Shown here one piece after another: positions 1 through 7,595 of a DNA stretch of 15,543 bases. The notes below the pieces were generated by a model. It was not told the origin of the DNA, searched no databases, and worked only from the letters and a program-made list of their open reading frames with translations. A program made the translations under genes and the position numbers. Positions within the stretch are counted from its first letter, which is position 1. Every line of letters begins with the position of its first letter. The stretch spans positions 1 through 15,543 of the forward strand of contig DQCR01000016.1 in assembly GCA_003533785.1 (NCBI GenBank). Reading direction: 5' to 3'. Source of the DNA: Flavobacteriaceae bacterium (lineage in GTDB: Bacteria; Bacteroidota; Bacteroidia; Flavobacteriales; Flavobacteriaceae).

Positions 1-30
1 TAAGGATTTATTGATAAAATTAGTAAATAT

Positions 31-38
31 CAAACGTA
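31..38 (-). promoter_or_regulatory. Possible -7 promoter element firing off the left edge
   Basis: On the minus strand these bases read TACGTTTG, an exact match to the Bacteroidota -7 consensus TAnnTTTG. It lies just after the stop codon of the outer-membrane protein gene and would drive a minus-strand gene beyond the window. I see no good TTTG -33 partner at the expected distance, so an 8-base chance match is possible. Confidence 0.25.
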
Positions 39-45
39 AAGCCAC

Positions 46-1566
46 TTATAGCTTCATGCGATAGGTAAGGAAAAATTGCATTCGATTTTGTTCCGTCAAT
101 AGCGTAGAGGAGAGTCCTTCCCCATACAAAGGTCTAGTGGAACTCTTTGTTTGACGAGCCATACTGATTCCAAATACACTTCCTCCCAAATCATAATTTA
201 AACCTGCCGTTAAAACCTTTATTGGGTCTTGAATGCTTTTCTGAGGATCGGTTGATGTGCTATACCCCCCTTGTATTTGAATGCGTCCAGTTCGATACTC
301 ACCTCCTATACGCAAGCCTTGCTGGGACACAAAACTGCTTTTTATGGTAGTATTGAGTTGTCCAAGATAATCTCCTTGAGAATTGGTAGTGAAAGCTAGT
401 GCACTTAGATCCGACCAACGATAATCAAAGCTCAACAATCCTTTCTTGTCAAAAACATAAGCAATACTCAAGGTAGTTTTAGCAGGAATGGTAAGCCTAT
501 ATGTGGGATAGGTATTTATCACCTCATTGGGATCAACTATGGTCGTAATCAATCCCGATTCAAAAAGCCCTTCACTCGATAGTGCTTGCTGACCCTCTTC
601 TTCCAAAGTCAACCATTGGGGACTGTGATAACTAAGTCCCAATCTAAAAGATTTAGGGAATTGGAAGATAAGTCCTATTTGGGTTGAGAATCCTGTACCA
701 AAGGTATTAAGGATGTTCTCAAAAGAAGCGGATTGAATGGGACTATCTGGATCACTACTGCGTTCACGCAACATACTGCGTTGTTCAAAATTAATCTGAT
801 GCGTGTTCAATGCAGCCCCCAAATACAGTTTATTTTGATAGACGGCGCTAAAAGCAAAGTTGTATTTTTGGTGAGACCCACTGTATTCTGAGCTAAAATC
901 GTGTGATACAGCACCTTGACTAATATTAGAATTGTAAAAAGTGTTGCTACCATCATTTTCATTAGAGGGATTAATTAGATAGGACTGATATCCCAAGAAA
1001 GCTTGTTGAGCTCCATATCCAAAATTGTTCCCCAAGTATTCATAAATCCCTGTGACAGTTTCGTTTTCAAAAACTTCAATATTCTCAGTTGCCAGTCCAT
1101 CGGCGTAGTAAGTAAAATAATCCCCTAAGTTTTGATTAGGGTTAGTGCCCAAGGCATTAATTTTCGATCCAAAATCTGCTGTTTTTTTGAGATTGAAAGC
1201 AAAAGCAATTTTAGTCCAATCACTTTCTGGCTGAAAGTTATTCAAGGTCAAAACAATTCCAAATTGATCAATTTGAAATTGACTGAGTTCTTGTGGCGTC
1301 GTTCTTGAAAAATAGGTAGCTGAGGTTTTATTGTTGGTTATTGTACTACTGATTCCCAACTCGGAAAAATTGAATACTCCTGCACCAGCTGGATTATCAG
1401 CAATAGCTGATAGGTCCCCGCCTAAGGCACCAAAGGCTCCCGCCATTCCCGTATAACGAGAAGTCCCAGTAATGTCTTCTTGTGCCAACAATAAGGCATC
1501 TGTAATCGATTGCGACCACAGCGTATTTGAGATAACAAGAAGTATTACTGTTGGTATTACTTTCAT
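46..1566 (-). CDS. OmpP1/FadL-type outer-membrane transport protein
   Basis: A 506-residue protein that I assign to the OmpP1/FadL (toluene_X) family of outer-membrane beta-barrels, which pass hydrophobic compounds across the outer membrane in better-studied members. Residues 1-19 form a Sec signal peptide with likely cleavage after LWSQ. The mature N-terminus has the family's RYTGMAGAFGALGGD and AIADNPAGAG motifs (about residues 37-63), equivalent to the FadL plug. The rest alternates polar and aromatic residues as in beta strands and ends in FFLTYRMKL, a typical barrel C-terminus. It starts 23 bp after the stop of the upstream low-complexity gene on the same strand, so the two are probably co-transcribed. 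The substrate is unknown; Bacteroidota members are mostly uncharacterised. Family assignment is firm, function is not. Confidence 0.88.
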   Translation of the reverse strand: MKVIPTVILLVISNTLWSQSITDALLLAQEDITGTSRYTGMAGAFGALGGDLSAIADNPAGAGVFNFSELGISSTITNNKTSATYFSRTTPQELSQFQIDQFGIVLTLNNFQPESDWTKIAFAFNLKKTADFGSKINALGTNPNQNLGDYFTYYADGLATENIEVFENETVTGIYEYLGNNFGYGAQQAFLGYQSYLINPSNENDGSNTFYNSNISQGAVSHDFSSEYSGSHQKYNFAFSAVYQNKLYLGAALNTHQINFEQRSMLRERSSDPDSPIQSASFENILNTFGTGFSTQIGLIFQFPKSFRLGLSYHSPQWLTLEEEGQQALSSEGLFESGLITTIVDPNEVINTYPTYRLTIPAKTTLSIAYVFDKKGLLSFDYRWSDLSALAFTTNSQGDYLGQLNTTIKSSFVSQQGLRIGGEYRTGRIQIQGGYSTSTDPQKSIQDPIKVLTAGLNYDLGGSVFGISMARQTKSSTRPLYGEGLSSTLLTEQNRMQFFLTYRMKL

Positions 1567-1589
1567 CTTGGGGAATTAATTAGAACTGG

Positions 1590-2852
1590 TTAATTATTGG
1601 TGCGTCCACCGCCACTTCGTCCACCGCCACTTCGGCCTCCTCCACTGCGACCGCCACCACTTCGTCCACTGGAGCTGGGTCGAGGGCTACTAAACGATCG
1701 GCTAGGGGGACTGTAGGATCGAGAGGTATCATAGGATCGGTTAGGGGCAGTATAAGAACGAGAGGTATTATTGGATCGCTGATTCCGGTAAGAGTTTGTT
1801 CTCTTGGAGTCATTTCTATTGGTTCTAACCGTTCTTTCACCTCTACTATAGCGCGACTCGTTTGAAGACTTGGAAGTAATTCGTGGTGCTTGAATGCGTC
1901 GTCCAGAGACTGATGGTTTAGTAGGTGATGAATTAATTGAAGGGCGAATGACTTCTTGGAAGTTACCGTTACGACTGGCTCTTCCCAAATTAGCGGGGAT
2001 TCTACCTAACCCAATAGAATAGAGATTTCTTCCCACATTAACCCGAACACGGCTTTTCTCCTTACTCTTACTGGATGTCTCTTTATTCTTTATTTCTTTT
2101 TTATCGCTATTGGCGAGTTGTCGATTTCTATTGTCTCGATTTCCACGGTAGCTTTTTTCTCCACGATAACTCGAAACACGACTATACCGCTGTCGGTTTC
2201 CATAGGTAAATCCTCCACCAAATCGATTGTTGTAGTTTCTAAAATAACGAGAGCGATAAGCATAAGGCGAATAAAAACGATTGGGCATAAAGGGATCATA
2301 GAATCCTCCCCAAAAGGGTGAATAAAATGAATTGAACCCGGCCCACCCCCAGTAGGGATTGGCGCCAAAGCCCCAAGAGTTAAATCCTCCCCAAGGATAA
2401 TTAAACCGCCATGGATCAAAACGATTCCAAGCCCAACCACCGCCGTAGAAGTAGGGGTTAAGTGGACGGGTATTGATCAAATAAACTTCTGTTTTATTGG
2501 GTTGTGCGCCCCATGGCTGAGAAGAGGTTTGTGGACTGCTGTATCCATCTACATCTACGAATACATCATTGGAGGGAGGAGTAGAAGCATATTCGTCACT
2601 GAGGTTTTGGAAATAGTTTTCATAATAACTTCCCTTGCCCTGTACTTGGGGGGCTGTTTTTTCTTCTTGCTGAGAAATTGGCTGTCGTGCAGGCCGGTTT
2701 GGAGCTGTCCGGGTATCACTTACACGACTGTTGTAGATGCCGTCAGAATCGTAATAGGAAACCCCTTGAAAAGAACCACATTGAATGGAGAGTGCTCCGA
2801 TTAGAAAAATAATTGCAAAACGCTTACTAAGGATAATTTTTCTCTCATTCAT
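1590..2852 (-). CDS. Aromatic/Gly/Arg-rich exported low-complexity protein
   Basis: A protein of 420 residues if started at the ATG at 2852. A GTG at 2876 would add eight residues, but the ATG puts a normal signal sequence at the N-terminus: basic MNERKIILSKR, then a hydrophobic stretch ending SIQC. Cys25 could be lipidated, although Gln at -1 makes a poor lipobox. Residues about 50-120 are Ser/Gln/Pro-rich. About 133-223 are very rich in Trp, Tyr, Phe, Gly and Asn (for example PWGGFNSWGFG). The remaining half is strongly basic, rich in Arg/Ser/Asn, and ends in four GRSGG repeats before TNN. I recognise no catalytic domain. Similar proteins next to OmpP1 genes in flavobacteria have been labelled vitellogenin-like from composition alone. 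It probably shares an mRNA with the OmpP1 gene, suggesting an envelope role, which is inference. Confidence 0.75.
   Translation of the reverse strand: MNERKIILSKRFAIIFLIGALSIQCGSFQGVSYYDSDGIYNSRVSDTRTAPNRPARQPISQQEEKTAPQVQGKGSYYENYFQNLSDEYASTPPSNDVFVDVDGYSSPQTSSQPWGAQPNKTEVYLINTRPLNPYFYGGGWAWNRFDPWRFNYPWGGFNSWGFGANPYWGWAGFNSFYSPFWGGFYDPFMPNRFYSPYAYRSRYFRNYNNRFGGGFTYGNRQRYSRVSSYRGEKSYRGNRDNRNRQLANSDKKEIKNKETSSKSKEKSRVRVNVGRNLYSIGLGRIPANLGRASRNGNFQEVIRPSINSSPTKPSVSGRRIQAPRITSKSSNESRYSRGERTVRTNRNDSKRTNSYRNQRSNNTSRSYTAPNRSYDTSRSYSPPSRSFSSPRPSSSGRSGGGRSGGGRSGGGRSGGGRTNN
1603..1662 (-). repeat. Four 15-bp tandem repeats encoding a GRSGG tail
   Basis: Four consecutive 15-bp units at 1603-1617, 1618-1632, 1633-1647 and 1648-1662. 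The first two are identical (CGTCCACCGCCACTT on the plus strand); the other two differ mostly at synonymous positions. They encode the C-terminal Gly/Arg/Ser repeat of the low-complexity protein. Identical copies beside diverged ones suggest recent slippage or duplication on an older repeat. Confidence 0.8.
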
Positions 2853-2862
2853 AATGCTTTCA

Positions 2863-2893
2863 TTTAATAGAGCCACAAAAAATAGTAGTTTTG
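2863..2893 (+). promoter_or_regulatory. Likely proS promoter (TTTA-N19-TAGTTTTG)
   Basis: The -7 element TAGTTTTG at 2886-2893 matches TAnnTTTG exactly, and TTTA at 2863-2866 matches three of four bases of the -33 TTTG at the favoured 19-bp spacing. Transcription would start near 2900, leaving a leader of about 44 nt before the proS ATG at 2944. The divergent low-complexity gene starts at 2852, so its own promoter must lie in or close to the same 90 bp. Confidence 0.5.
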
Positions 2894-2943
2894 TGCCACT
2901 GAAGTTACACTAATTAATTGGCAAAAGTTGTGCCAAAAATTTT

Positions 2944-4422
2944 ATGGCGAAAAAATTAACCTCCCGTAGTGAAGATTATTCCAAATGGTATAACGAGTTG
3001 GTCGTAATGGCTGATTTGGCGGAAAATGCTGCGGTACGAGGCTGCATGGTAATTAAGCCCTATGGTTATGCCATATGGGAAAAAATGCAAGCCGAGTTGG
3101 ATAAAATGTTTAAGGCAACGGGGCATCAGAATGCGTATTTTCCTTTGTTTGTCCCCAAGAGTTTATTTGAAGCCGAAGAGAAAAATGCTGAGGGATTTGC
3201 AAAAGAATGTGCTGTTGTAACACATTATCGACTCACCGACGATCCTGATAAACCGGGTAAGTTACGTGTCGATCCCGAAGCCAAACTGGAAGAAGAATTG
3301 GTAGTACGCCCCACGAGCGAAGCCATCATTTGGAATACTTATAAGAATTGGATTCAGTCCTATCGCGACCTTCCAATCCTTCTGAATCAATGGGCCAATG
3401 TGGTTCGCTGGGAAATGCGAACCCGTTTGTTTCTACGGACGGCCGAATTTCTCTGGCAGGAGGGGCACACGGCACATGAAACAAAGAATGAAGCCATGGA
3501 AGAAACACAACAAATGAATCAAGTCTATGCTGATTTTGTTGAGAATTTTTTGGCAATTCCAGTTATCCAAGGGCTGAAATCCGCTTCCGAACGGTTTGCG
3601 GGAGCCGAAGAAACATTTTGTATCGAAGCCTTAATGCAAGATGGCAAAGCCTTGCAAGCTGGAACTTCTCATTTTTTAGGACAGAATTTTGCCAAGGCGT
3701 TTGATGTTAAATTTGCTACGAAAGAAGGCAAACTCGATTATGTTTGGGCAACCTCTTGGGGCGTTTCTACCCGACTGATGGGAGCTTTGATTATGACTCA
3801 TAGTGATGACAATGGCCTGGTTTTACCACCAAAGTTAGCTCCCATTCAGGTGGCTATTGTTCCAATATACAAGACAGAAGAGCAAAGGATAGCGATTGCT
3901 CTTGTGGCAGAGAAACTAAAAGAACAGTTGAAATCAAAATCTATTTCTGTAACTTTTGACAACCGTGATAATTTTAAACCTGGGTATAAATTCAATGAAT
4001 ACGAAATTAAAGGCGTTCCCTTGCGCATTGCAATCGGACCCCGTGATTTGGAAAACAAACAAGTAGAATTGGCCCGACGGGATACATTAGAAAAAACAAC
4101 CCTACCTTTGGATCGCGTTGTGGATCATATCCCACCGCTCTTGGAAGAAATACAGAACCAGTTGTACCAACGTGCTCAAACTTTTCGAAAAACACATACC
4201 ACAATAGTAGATGATTTCTCTAGTTTTAAAGAAGTATTAAACGAAAAAGGTGGTTTTATATCCGCCCATTGGGACGGAACAGCTGAGACCGAAGAAGCAA
4301 TAAAAAAAGCAACTAAAGCAACCCTTCGATGCATTCCAATGGAGGGTGAAATAGACCCTGGAATTTGTGTTTATTCTGGGAAGCCCTCGCAGCGACGTGT
4401 GCTATTTGCAAAGGCGTACTAA
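2944..4422 (+). CDS. proS: Prolyl-tRNA synthetase, archaeal/eukaryotic-like type
   Basis: Cytoplasmic class II aminoacyl-tRNA synthetase that joins proline to tRNA-Pro using ATP. The 492-residue length and lack of the ~180-residue insertion (INS) editing domain between motifs 2 and 3 place it in the shorter archaeal/eukaryotic-like group, as usual in Bacteroidota. Visible landmarks: VRPTSE at residues 121-126; motif 2 with [20 protein letters not shown] at 155-174 and TAH after it; motif 3 region [20 protein letters not shown] at 272-291; anticodon-binding domain from about 300 to 410; and a C-terminal domain ending in Tyr492, as in this group. That last domain has few cysteines, so the zinc site of archaeal relatives looks reduced. 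The ATG start gives the normal family N-terminus. The tRNA-Glu/rpsT unit follows on the same strand. Confidence 0.97.
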   Translation: MAKKLTSRSEDYSKWYNELVVMADLAENAAVRGCMVIKPYGYAIWEKMQAELDKMFKATGHQNAYFPLFVPKSLFEAEEKNAEGFAKECAVVTHYRLTDDPDKPGKLRVDPEAKLEEELVVRPTSEAIIWNTYKNWIQSYRDLPILLNQWANVVRWEMRTRLFLRTAEFLWQEGHTAHETKNEAMEETQQMNQVYADFVENFLAIPVIQGLKSASERFAGAEETFCIEALMQDGKALQAGTSHFLGQNFAKAFDVKFATKEGKLDYVWATSWGVSTRLMGALIMTHSDDNGLVLPPKLAPIQVAIVPIYKTEEQRIAIALVAEKLKEQLKSKSISVTFDNRDNFKPGYKFNEYEIKGVPLRIAIGPRDLENKQVELARRDTLEKTTLPLDRVVDHIPPLLEEIQNQLYQRAQTFRKTHTTIVDDFSSFKEVLNEKGGFISAHWDGTAETEEAIKKATKATLRCIPMEGEIDPGICVYSGKPSQRRVLFAKAY

Positions 4423-4438
4423 AATTTTGAGAACAGAC

Positions 4439-4469
4439 TTTGGAATACGCTAGAAAAGAAGTATTTTTG
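4439..4469 (+). promoter_or_regulatory. Consensus promoter of the tRNA-Glu/rpsT unit
   Basis: TTTG at 4439-4442, a 19-bp spacer and TATTTTTG at 4462-4469 form an exact match to the Bacteroidota housekeeping promoter TTTG-N19-TAnnTTTG. It sits in the 93-bp gap between proS and the tRNA gene and would start RNA near 4475, giving a tRNA 5' leader of about 40 nt. This is the strongest promoter match in the window, as expected for a stable-RNA and ribosomal-protein unit. Confidence 0.8.
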
Positions 4470-4515
4470 CTCCGCTAAAGTTCAAAAAGGCGAAATAGTT
4501 CGACCTTGGATGATT

Positions 4516-4587
4516 GGCCCGTTCGTCTATCGGTTAGGACGCCAGGTTTTCATCCTGGAAAGAGGGGTTCGACTCCCCTACGGGCTA
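4516..4587 (+). tRNA. tRNA-Glu (anticodon UUC)
   Basis: The 72-nt sequence folds as a standard cloverleaf. The acceptor stem 4516-4522 pairs with 4580-4586 (first pair G-U, the rest Watson-Crick), with discriminator A at 4587. The anticodon stem CCAGG/CCTGG (4542-4546 with 4554-4558) encloses loop TTTTCAT with anticodon TTC at 4549-4551. The T arm is AGGGG-TTCGACT-CCCCT (4563-4579). The 3' CCA is not encoded and must be added by a nucleotidyltransferase. The rpsT start codon lies only 19 nt downstream, so both are probably on one transcript. Confidence 0.97.
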
Positions 4588-4606
4588 CTTATAAAAAAAC
4601 CATTAT

Positions 4607-4858
4607 ATGGCAAATCACAAATCGGCAGTCAAACGGATCCGATCCAACGAAAGAAAACGATTGAGAAACCGTTTTCAACACAAAACAGCTCGAAACGCTG
4701 TTCGTAAACTCCGTGCTAGTACTAGTAAAAAAGAAGCTAAAAAACTCTTTCCTGGGGTTATTTCTATGGTTGACAAACTCGCCAAGAAAAACATCATTCA
4801 TGCCAACAAAGCCGCAAATTTAAAATCCAAATTGGCCAAGTTTGTTGCTACGCTGTAA
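4607..4858 (+). CDS. rpsT: 30S ribosomal protein S20
   Basis: A small basic protein of 83 residues that binds the 16S rRNA of the 30S subunit. The sequence is typical: [21 protein letters not shown] at the N-terminus, Lys/Arg-rich helices, and the [14 protein letters not shown] segment near the C-terminus. Length matches the family (about 83-90). The ATG follows an A-rich leader without a Shine-Dalgarno motif, and only 19 nt separate it from the end of the tRNA-Glu gene. Processing of the tRNA 3' end would therefore leave an rpsT mRNA with a very short 5' leader. Expression is expected from the consensus promoter at 4439-4469. A strong hairpin terminator follows the stop codon. Confidence 0.97.
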   Translation: MANHKSAVKRIRSNERKRLRNRFQHKTARNAVRKLRASTSKKEAKKLFPGVISMVDKLAKKNIIHANKAANLKSKLAKFVATL

Positions 4859-4888
4859 ATAGCGCAATAGTTCTTTTAGGATAACATG

Positions 4889-4917
4889 AAAAAGCCTCTA
4901 CAAAGGAGGCTTTTTTT
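4889..4917. terminator. Bidirectional hairpin terminator between rpsT and rho
   Basis: The inverted repeat AAAAAGCCTC (4889-4898) and GAGGCTTTTT (4906-4915) encloses a 7-nt loop and is flanked by T-runs in both directions (T at 4911-4917; A at 4889-4893). This is a classic intrinsic terminator for rpsT, about 30 nt after its stop codon. Read from the other strand it can also end the convergent rho transcript, whose stop codon is about 60 bp away. Confidence 0.88.
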
Positions 4918-4978
4918 GTTCTATAAAGTTTGTAATTCACTCAGTCATCAACAAGTAACATTAGTCTTCGTTCGTTTA

Positions 4979-6532
4979 CTAGGAATTCATTGAGATTAAA
5001 AACTCTTCATTGTTTTGTGTGCGTTTGAAACGATCATTGATGAATTCCATAGCTTCTACAGGATTCATATCGGCGAGATACTTCCGCATGATCCACATCC
5101 GTTGAATGGTGTTTTCATCGAGTAAAAGATCGTCTCTTCGAGTACTGGAAGAGACCAGATCAATGGCTGGGAAGATACGTCGGTTCGCAATTCGTCGATC
5201 CAGTTGGAGCTCCATATTACCTGTTCCCTTGAACTCTTCAAATATTACTTCGTCCATTTTCGAACCGGTTTCAGTTAGTGCTGTAGCAATAATAGAGAGA
5301 GAGCCACCGTTTTCAATTTTTCGGGCCGCACCGAAAAACCGCTTCGGTCGGTGTAGAGCGTTGGCATCAACCCCTCCTGATAGAATTTTTCCTGAAGCGG
5401 GTTGTACTGTGTTATAGGCCCTTGCCAGACGGGTAATAGAGTCTAAAAGAATTACTACATCATGACCACATTCAACCAAGCGTTTGGCTTTTTCCAATAC
5501 GATATTGGCTACTTTAACATGACGATCGGCAGGCTCATCAAAGGTGGAAGCAACCACTTCACCGTCTACGTTTCGCTGCATATCAGTGACTTCCTCAGGG
5601 CGTTCGTCAATCAACAGGATTAGCTGATATACTTCAGGGTGATTGGCTGCAATGGCATTGGCAATATCTTTTAGCAGCATGGTTTTTCCAGTTTTTGGCT
5701 GGGATACAATCATACCTCGCTGTCCTTTTCCAATGGGTGAGAACAAATCGATAATTCTTGAAGAGATTGTGCTCTGCTTATCAGCCAATTTAAATTTCTC
5801 TTGAGGAAATAAAGGAGTGAGATGTTCAAATGAGACTCGATCGCGAACCACTTTAGGATCCAGACCGTTGAGATGGTCTACTTTGATAAGCGGGAAGTAC
5901 TTTTCTCCTTCTTTGGGGGGACGAACTGTTCCCAATACCGTATCTCCGGTTTTCAACCCAAACAAACGAATTTGCGATTGGGAAACATAGACATCGTCTG
6001 GGGAGGAGAGATAATTGTAATCGGAAGAGCGCAGAAACCCATATCCTTCTGGCATAATTTCAAGGACACCTTCTGTTTGGATGATTCCTTTAAATTCGAA
6101 ATCAGGTTCCCGATAGCGATTTCTATGATCTTTATTGTGATTGGCATCTGTGTGTTGCTTTTTAAAATGATTTCTATTTTTATTGCGACCGTTTTGATGC
6201 TTTTTATTGGAGTAATCCTTTCCCTCTTTATTTTTTGATTCTATTTCTTTAGGTTTTTCTATCGCTTTTTCGACGAATTCTTCAGTTGGTTTTGACTTTT
6301 CTTCACTCACTTTGGATGGTTCTTGGCTTGACTTGGGTTTGAGATCTTTTTCTGGACTGTTTTGGACAGGGTTGTCTTTGTTAATCACTTTTGGATTGGC
6401 TGAGATAAAATCAATGATTTGATAAATAAGATCCAACTTTTTTAGACCCGTGATTCGTTTAACGCCTAAGGCTTTAGCCATATCTTGAAGTTCGTTTAAC
6501 TTCTTGCTCTTTAGCGTAGCGATTTCATACAT
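4979..6532 (-). CDS. rho: Transcription termination factor Rho with disordered insertion
   Basis: Hexameric ATP-dependent RNA translocase that ends transcription; 517 residues against about 419 in E. coli. Residues 5-45 are a Rho_N helical domain ([18 protein letters not shown]). Residues about 46-146 are a charged, Lys/Asn/His/Glu-rich stretch without hydrophobic periodicity, predicted disordered. The cold-shock-like RNA-binding domain follows (about 150-222, with EGYGFLR at 162-168). The ATPase core has Walker A SQPKTGKT at 277-284, Walker B VVILLDS at 359-365, and the conserved segment [20 protein letters not shown]. The extra length is the disordered insert, common in Bacteroidota Rho; in Bacteroides thetaiotaomicron such a region drives phase separation. 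The ATG at 6532 starts the normal N-terminus. The gene is a single transcription unit facing rpsT. Confidence 0.97.
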   Translation of the reverse strand: MYEIATLKSKKLNELQDMAKALGVKRITGLKKLDLIYQIIDFISANPKVINKDNPVQNSPEKDLKPKSSQEPSKVSEEKSKPTEEFVEKAIEKPKEIESKNKEGKDYSNKKHQNGRNKNRNHFKKQHTDANHNKDHRNRYREPDFEFKGIIQTEGVLEIMPEGYGFLRSSDYNYLSSPDDVYVSQSQIRLFGLKTGDTVLGTVRPPKEGEKYFPLIKVDHLNGLDPKVVRDRVSFEHLTPLFPQEKFKLADKQSTISSRIIDLFSPIGKGQRGMIVSQPKTGKTMLLKDIANAIAANHPEVYQLILLIDERPEEVTDMQRNVDGEVVASTFDEPADRHVKVANIVLEKAKRLVECGHDVVILLDSITRLARAYNTVQPASGKILSGGVDANALHRPKRFFGAARKIENGGSLSIIATALTETGSKMDEVIFEEFKGTGNMELQLDRRIANRRIFPAIDLVSSSTRRDDLLLDENTIQRMWIMRKYLADMNPVEAMEFINDRFKRTQNNEEFLISMNS

Positions 6533-6604
6533 AATAGTAAAATAATAAGAAGATTGCTGTGGAAGGGAATATAATGTAACCAGGGATTATTATTGATTAC
6601 GGTT

Positions 6605-6639
6605 CAATAATACGAATTAAATTTCAATCCACATTCAAA
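6605..6639 (-). promoter_or_regulatory. Possible rho promoter
   Basis: On the minus strand TTTG (6636-6639) and TATTATTG (6605-6612) resemble -33 and -7 elements, but the -7 has one mismatch and the spacer is 23 bp rather than 19. It would give rho a leader of about 65-70 nt. This is the best candidate I find in the 129-bp rho/DUF4293 gap, but it is weak. Confidence 0.25.
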
Positions 6640-6654
6640 TAAAAGTTATTTTTG
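6622..6654 (+). promoter_or_regulatory. Promoter of the DUF4293 gene, almost no leader
   Basis: TATTTTTG at 6647-6654 matches the -7 consensus exactly; TTTC at 6622-6625 is a three-of-four match to the -33 box at 21-bp spacing. Transcription would begin about 5-8 nt past the element, around 6659-6662, which is the ATG at 6662. The mRNA would then be leaderless or nearly so. Confidence 0.5.
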
Positions 6655-6661
6655 ATTAAGT

Positions 6662-7051
6662 ATGATTCAACGAATCCAAAGTTTGTATTTATTAATTATT
6701 AGCGTTCTACAGCTACTTGTTTACTTCAAAGGATTTACACCCTATCTCCAATCGAAGTTTTTGAACGCACAACAGTGGACAATTTTGTCCTGGTTGATCA
6801 TTGGGCTGGTATGGTTTGTTATACTCTTATTCAAATACCGTCCTTTACAATGGAAATTAATTTTGGTAGGGCTCATTTTGATGCTTTCTAAAATTGGGAT
6901 GGGTCTCTATGGCATTCGTCTTGAAAAACAATGGGACATTCATGACATGGGTCTTGTTTTAGATCTGTTCTGCATCGCCTTGTTAATTGGTTCTTATCGT
7001 GCTGTTAGAAAGGACGAATCGTTAGTGCGATCGATCGATCGTATTCGCTAG
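6662..7051 (+). CDS. DUF4293 family four-helix membrane protein
   Basis: A 129-residue integral membrane protein of unknown function. It opens with the MIQRIQSLYLL motif typical of the Bacteroidota DUF4293 family and ends with the family's RKDESLVRSIDRIR tail. Four hydrophobic segments are visible at about residues 5-23, 41-57, 65-83 and 97-113. A hydrophilic loop (LEKQWDIHDMG) lies between helices 3 and 4. The gene is divergent from rho across 129 bp, and its stop codon overlaps the stop of the convergent phosphoesterase gene by four bases. Near-leaderless expression is suggested by the -7 element ending eight bases before the ATG. No catalytic residues stand out, so no biochemical role is proposed. 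Confidence 0.85.
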   Translation: MIQRIQSLYLLIISVLQLLVYFKGFTPYLQSKFLNAQQWTILSWLIIGLVWFVILLFKYRPLQWKLILVGLILMLSKIGMGLYGIRLEKQWDIHDMGLVLDLFCIALLIGSYRAVRKDESLVRSIDRIR

Positions 7052-7551
7052 GCCTTGGCTCGATCTCCTAGTTCGGCCACCTCTAGATTTTCTATTTTAT
7101 CTTGATCAATGGTAAAACGAAGTAAGGTTCGCACCTTATGAAAACCACTCTTTCCGGCTGCTCCGGGATTCATATGAAGTAATTTCCTTTTAAGATCATT
7201 TTGGACCTTCAGAATATGAGAATGCCCACAAATATATAGTTGGGGTTGAAGTTGATCCAAGAGCGTTTTGGTTGTCGCCGTATATCGCCCGGGGTATCCA
7301 CCAATATGCCGAATAAAGACCTTCACTTTTTCACAATTGAAAATTTGATTTTCTGGACAAGCAGCTCGGATTTGATGTCCATCAATATTCCCGTAAACAG
7401 CACGCGTCGGTTTTGACTGTTCGAGCCTTTCTAAAAGGTCTATATGACCAATATCTCCTGCATGCCACACTTCGTCTGCCCATTGGATGTGCTTCATTAT
7501 GGGGGTGTCTATATATCCATGGGTATCCGAAAGGAGGCAAATCTTAGTCAT
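7048..7551 (-). CDS. YfcE/MJ0936-type metallophosphoesterase
   Basis: A 167-residue cytoplasmic metal-dependent phosphodiesterase of the calcineurin-like superfamily. The metal-binding motifs are all present: SDTHG (Asp9, His11), HAGD (Asp33), GNIDGH (Asn55), His82 in RHIGG, GHSH (110-112) and NPGA (128-131). Length is normal for the YfcE group (about 160-185). Relatives hydrolyse bis-p-nitrophenyl phosphate or cyclic nucleotides in vitro, but natural substrates are mostly unknown, so the substrate here is open. The ATG at 7549-7551 directly precedes the conserved first strand. A near-consensus promoter with one extra base (TAGGTTTTG on the minus strand, 7579-7587) lies upstream. The convergent DUF4293 stop codon overlaps this gene's stop. 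Confidence 0.92.
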   Translation of the reverse strand: MTKICLLSDTHGYIDTPIMKHIQWADEVWHAGDIGHIDLLERLEQSKPTRAVYGNIDGHQIRAACPENQIFNCEKVKVFIRHIGGYPGRYTATTKTLLDQLQPQLYICGHSHILKVQNDLKRKLLHMNPGAAGKSGFHKVRTLLRFTIDQDKIENLEVAELGDRAKA

Positions 7552-7595
7552 TTTTATATCTTTAGGGAACCCAAATTACAAAACCTATTTATGCC

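Noticed and set aside
1580..1840. An 86-codon minus-strand frame rich in Val, Ala, Asp and Glu over the end of the low-complexity gene.
   Set aside because: It is the shifted-frame reading of the 15-bp repeats and the Arg/Ser-rich codons; the main frame continues with a coherent signal sequence and tail.
2502..2804. A 100-codon plus-strand frame with a cysteine-containing hydrophobic stretch, antisense to the low-complexity protein.
   Set aside because: It overlaps the signal peptide and N-terminal part of the minus-strand gene in antisense, and nothing in it resembles a family.
4510..4707. A 65-codon frame across the tRNA-Glu gene and the start of rpsT.
   Set aside because: It runs through a perfect tRNA cloverleaf and out of frame into rpsT; it is a shadow.
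5873..6238. A 121-codon plus-strand open frame with hydrophobic stretches, antisense to rho.
   Set aside because: It is the complement of the Lys/Asn/Asp-rich insert of rho: those codons read backwards as Phe, Leu and Ile. It has no promoter, and rho is certain.
7028..7041. A 14-bp CGATCGATCGATCG palindrome as a possible protein-binding site.
   Set aside because: It lies inside the DUF4293 coding region and encodes the family's conserved RSIDRI tail, so codon constraint explains most of it.
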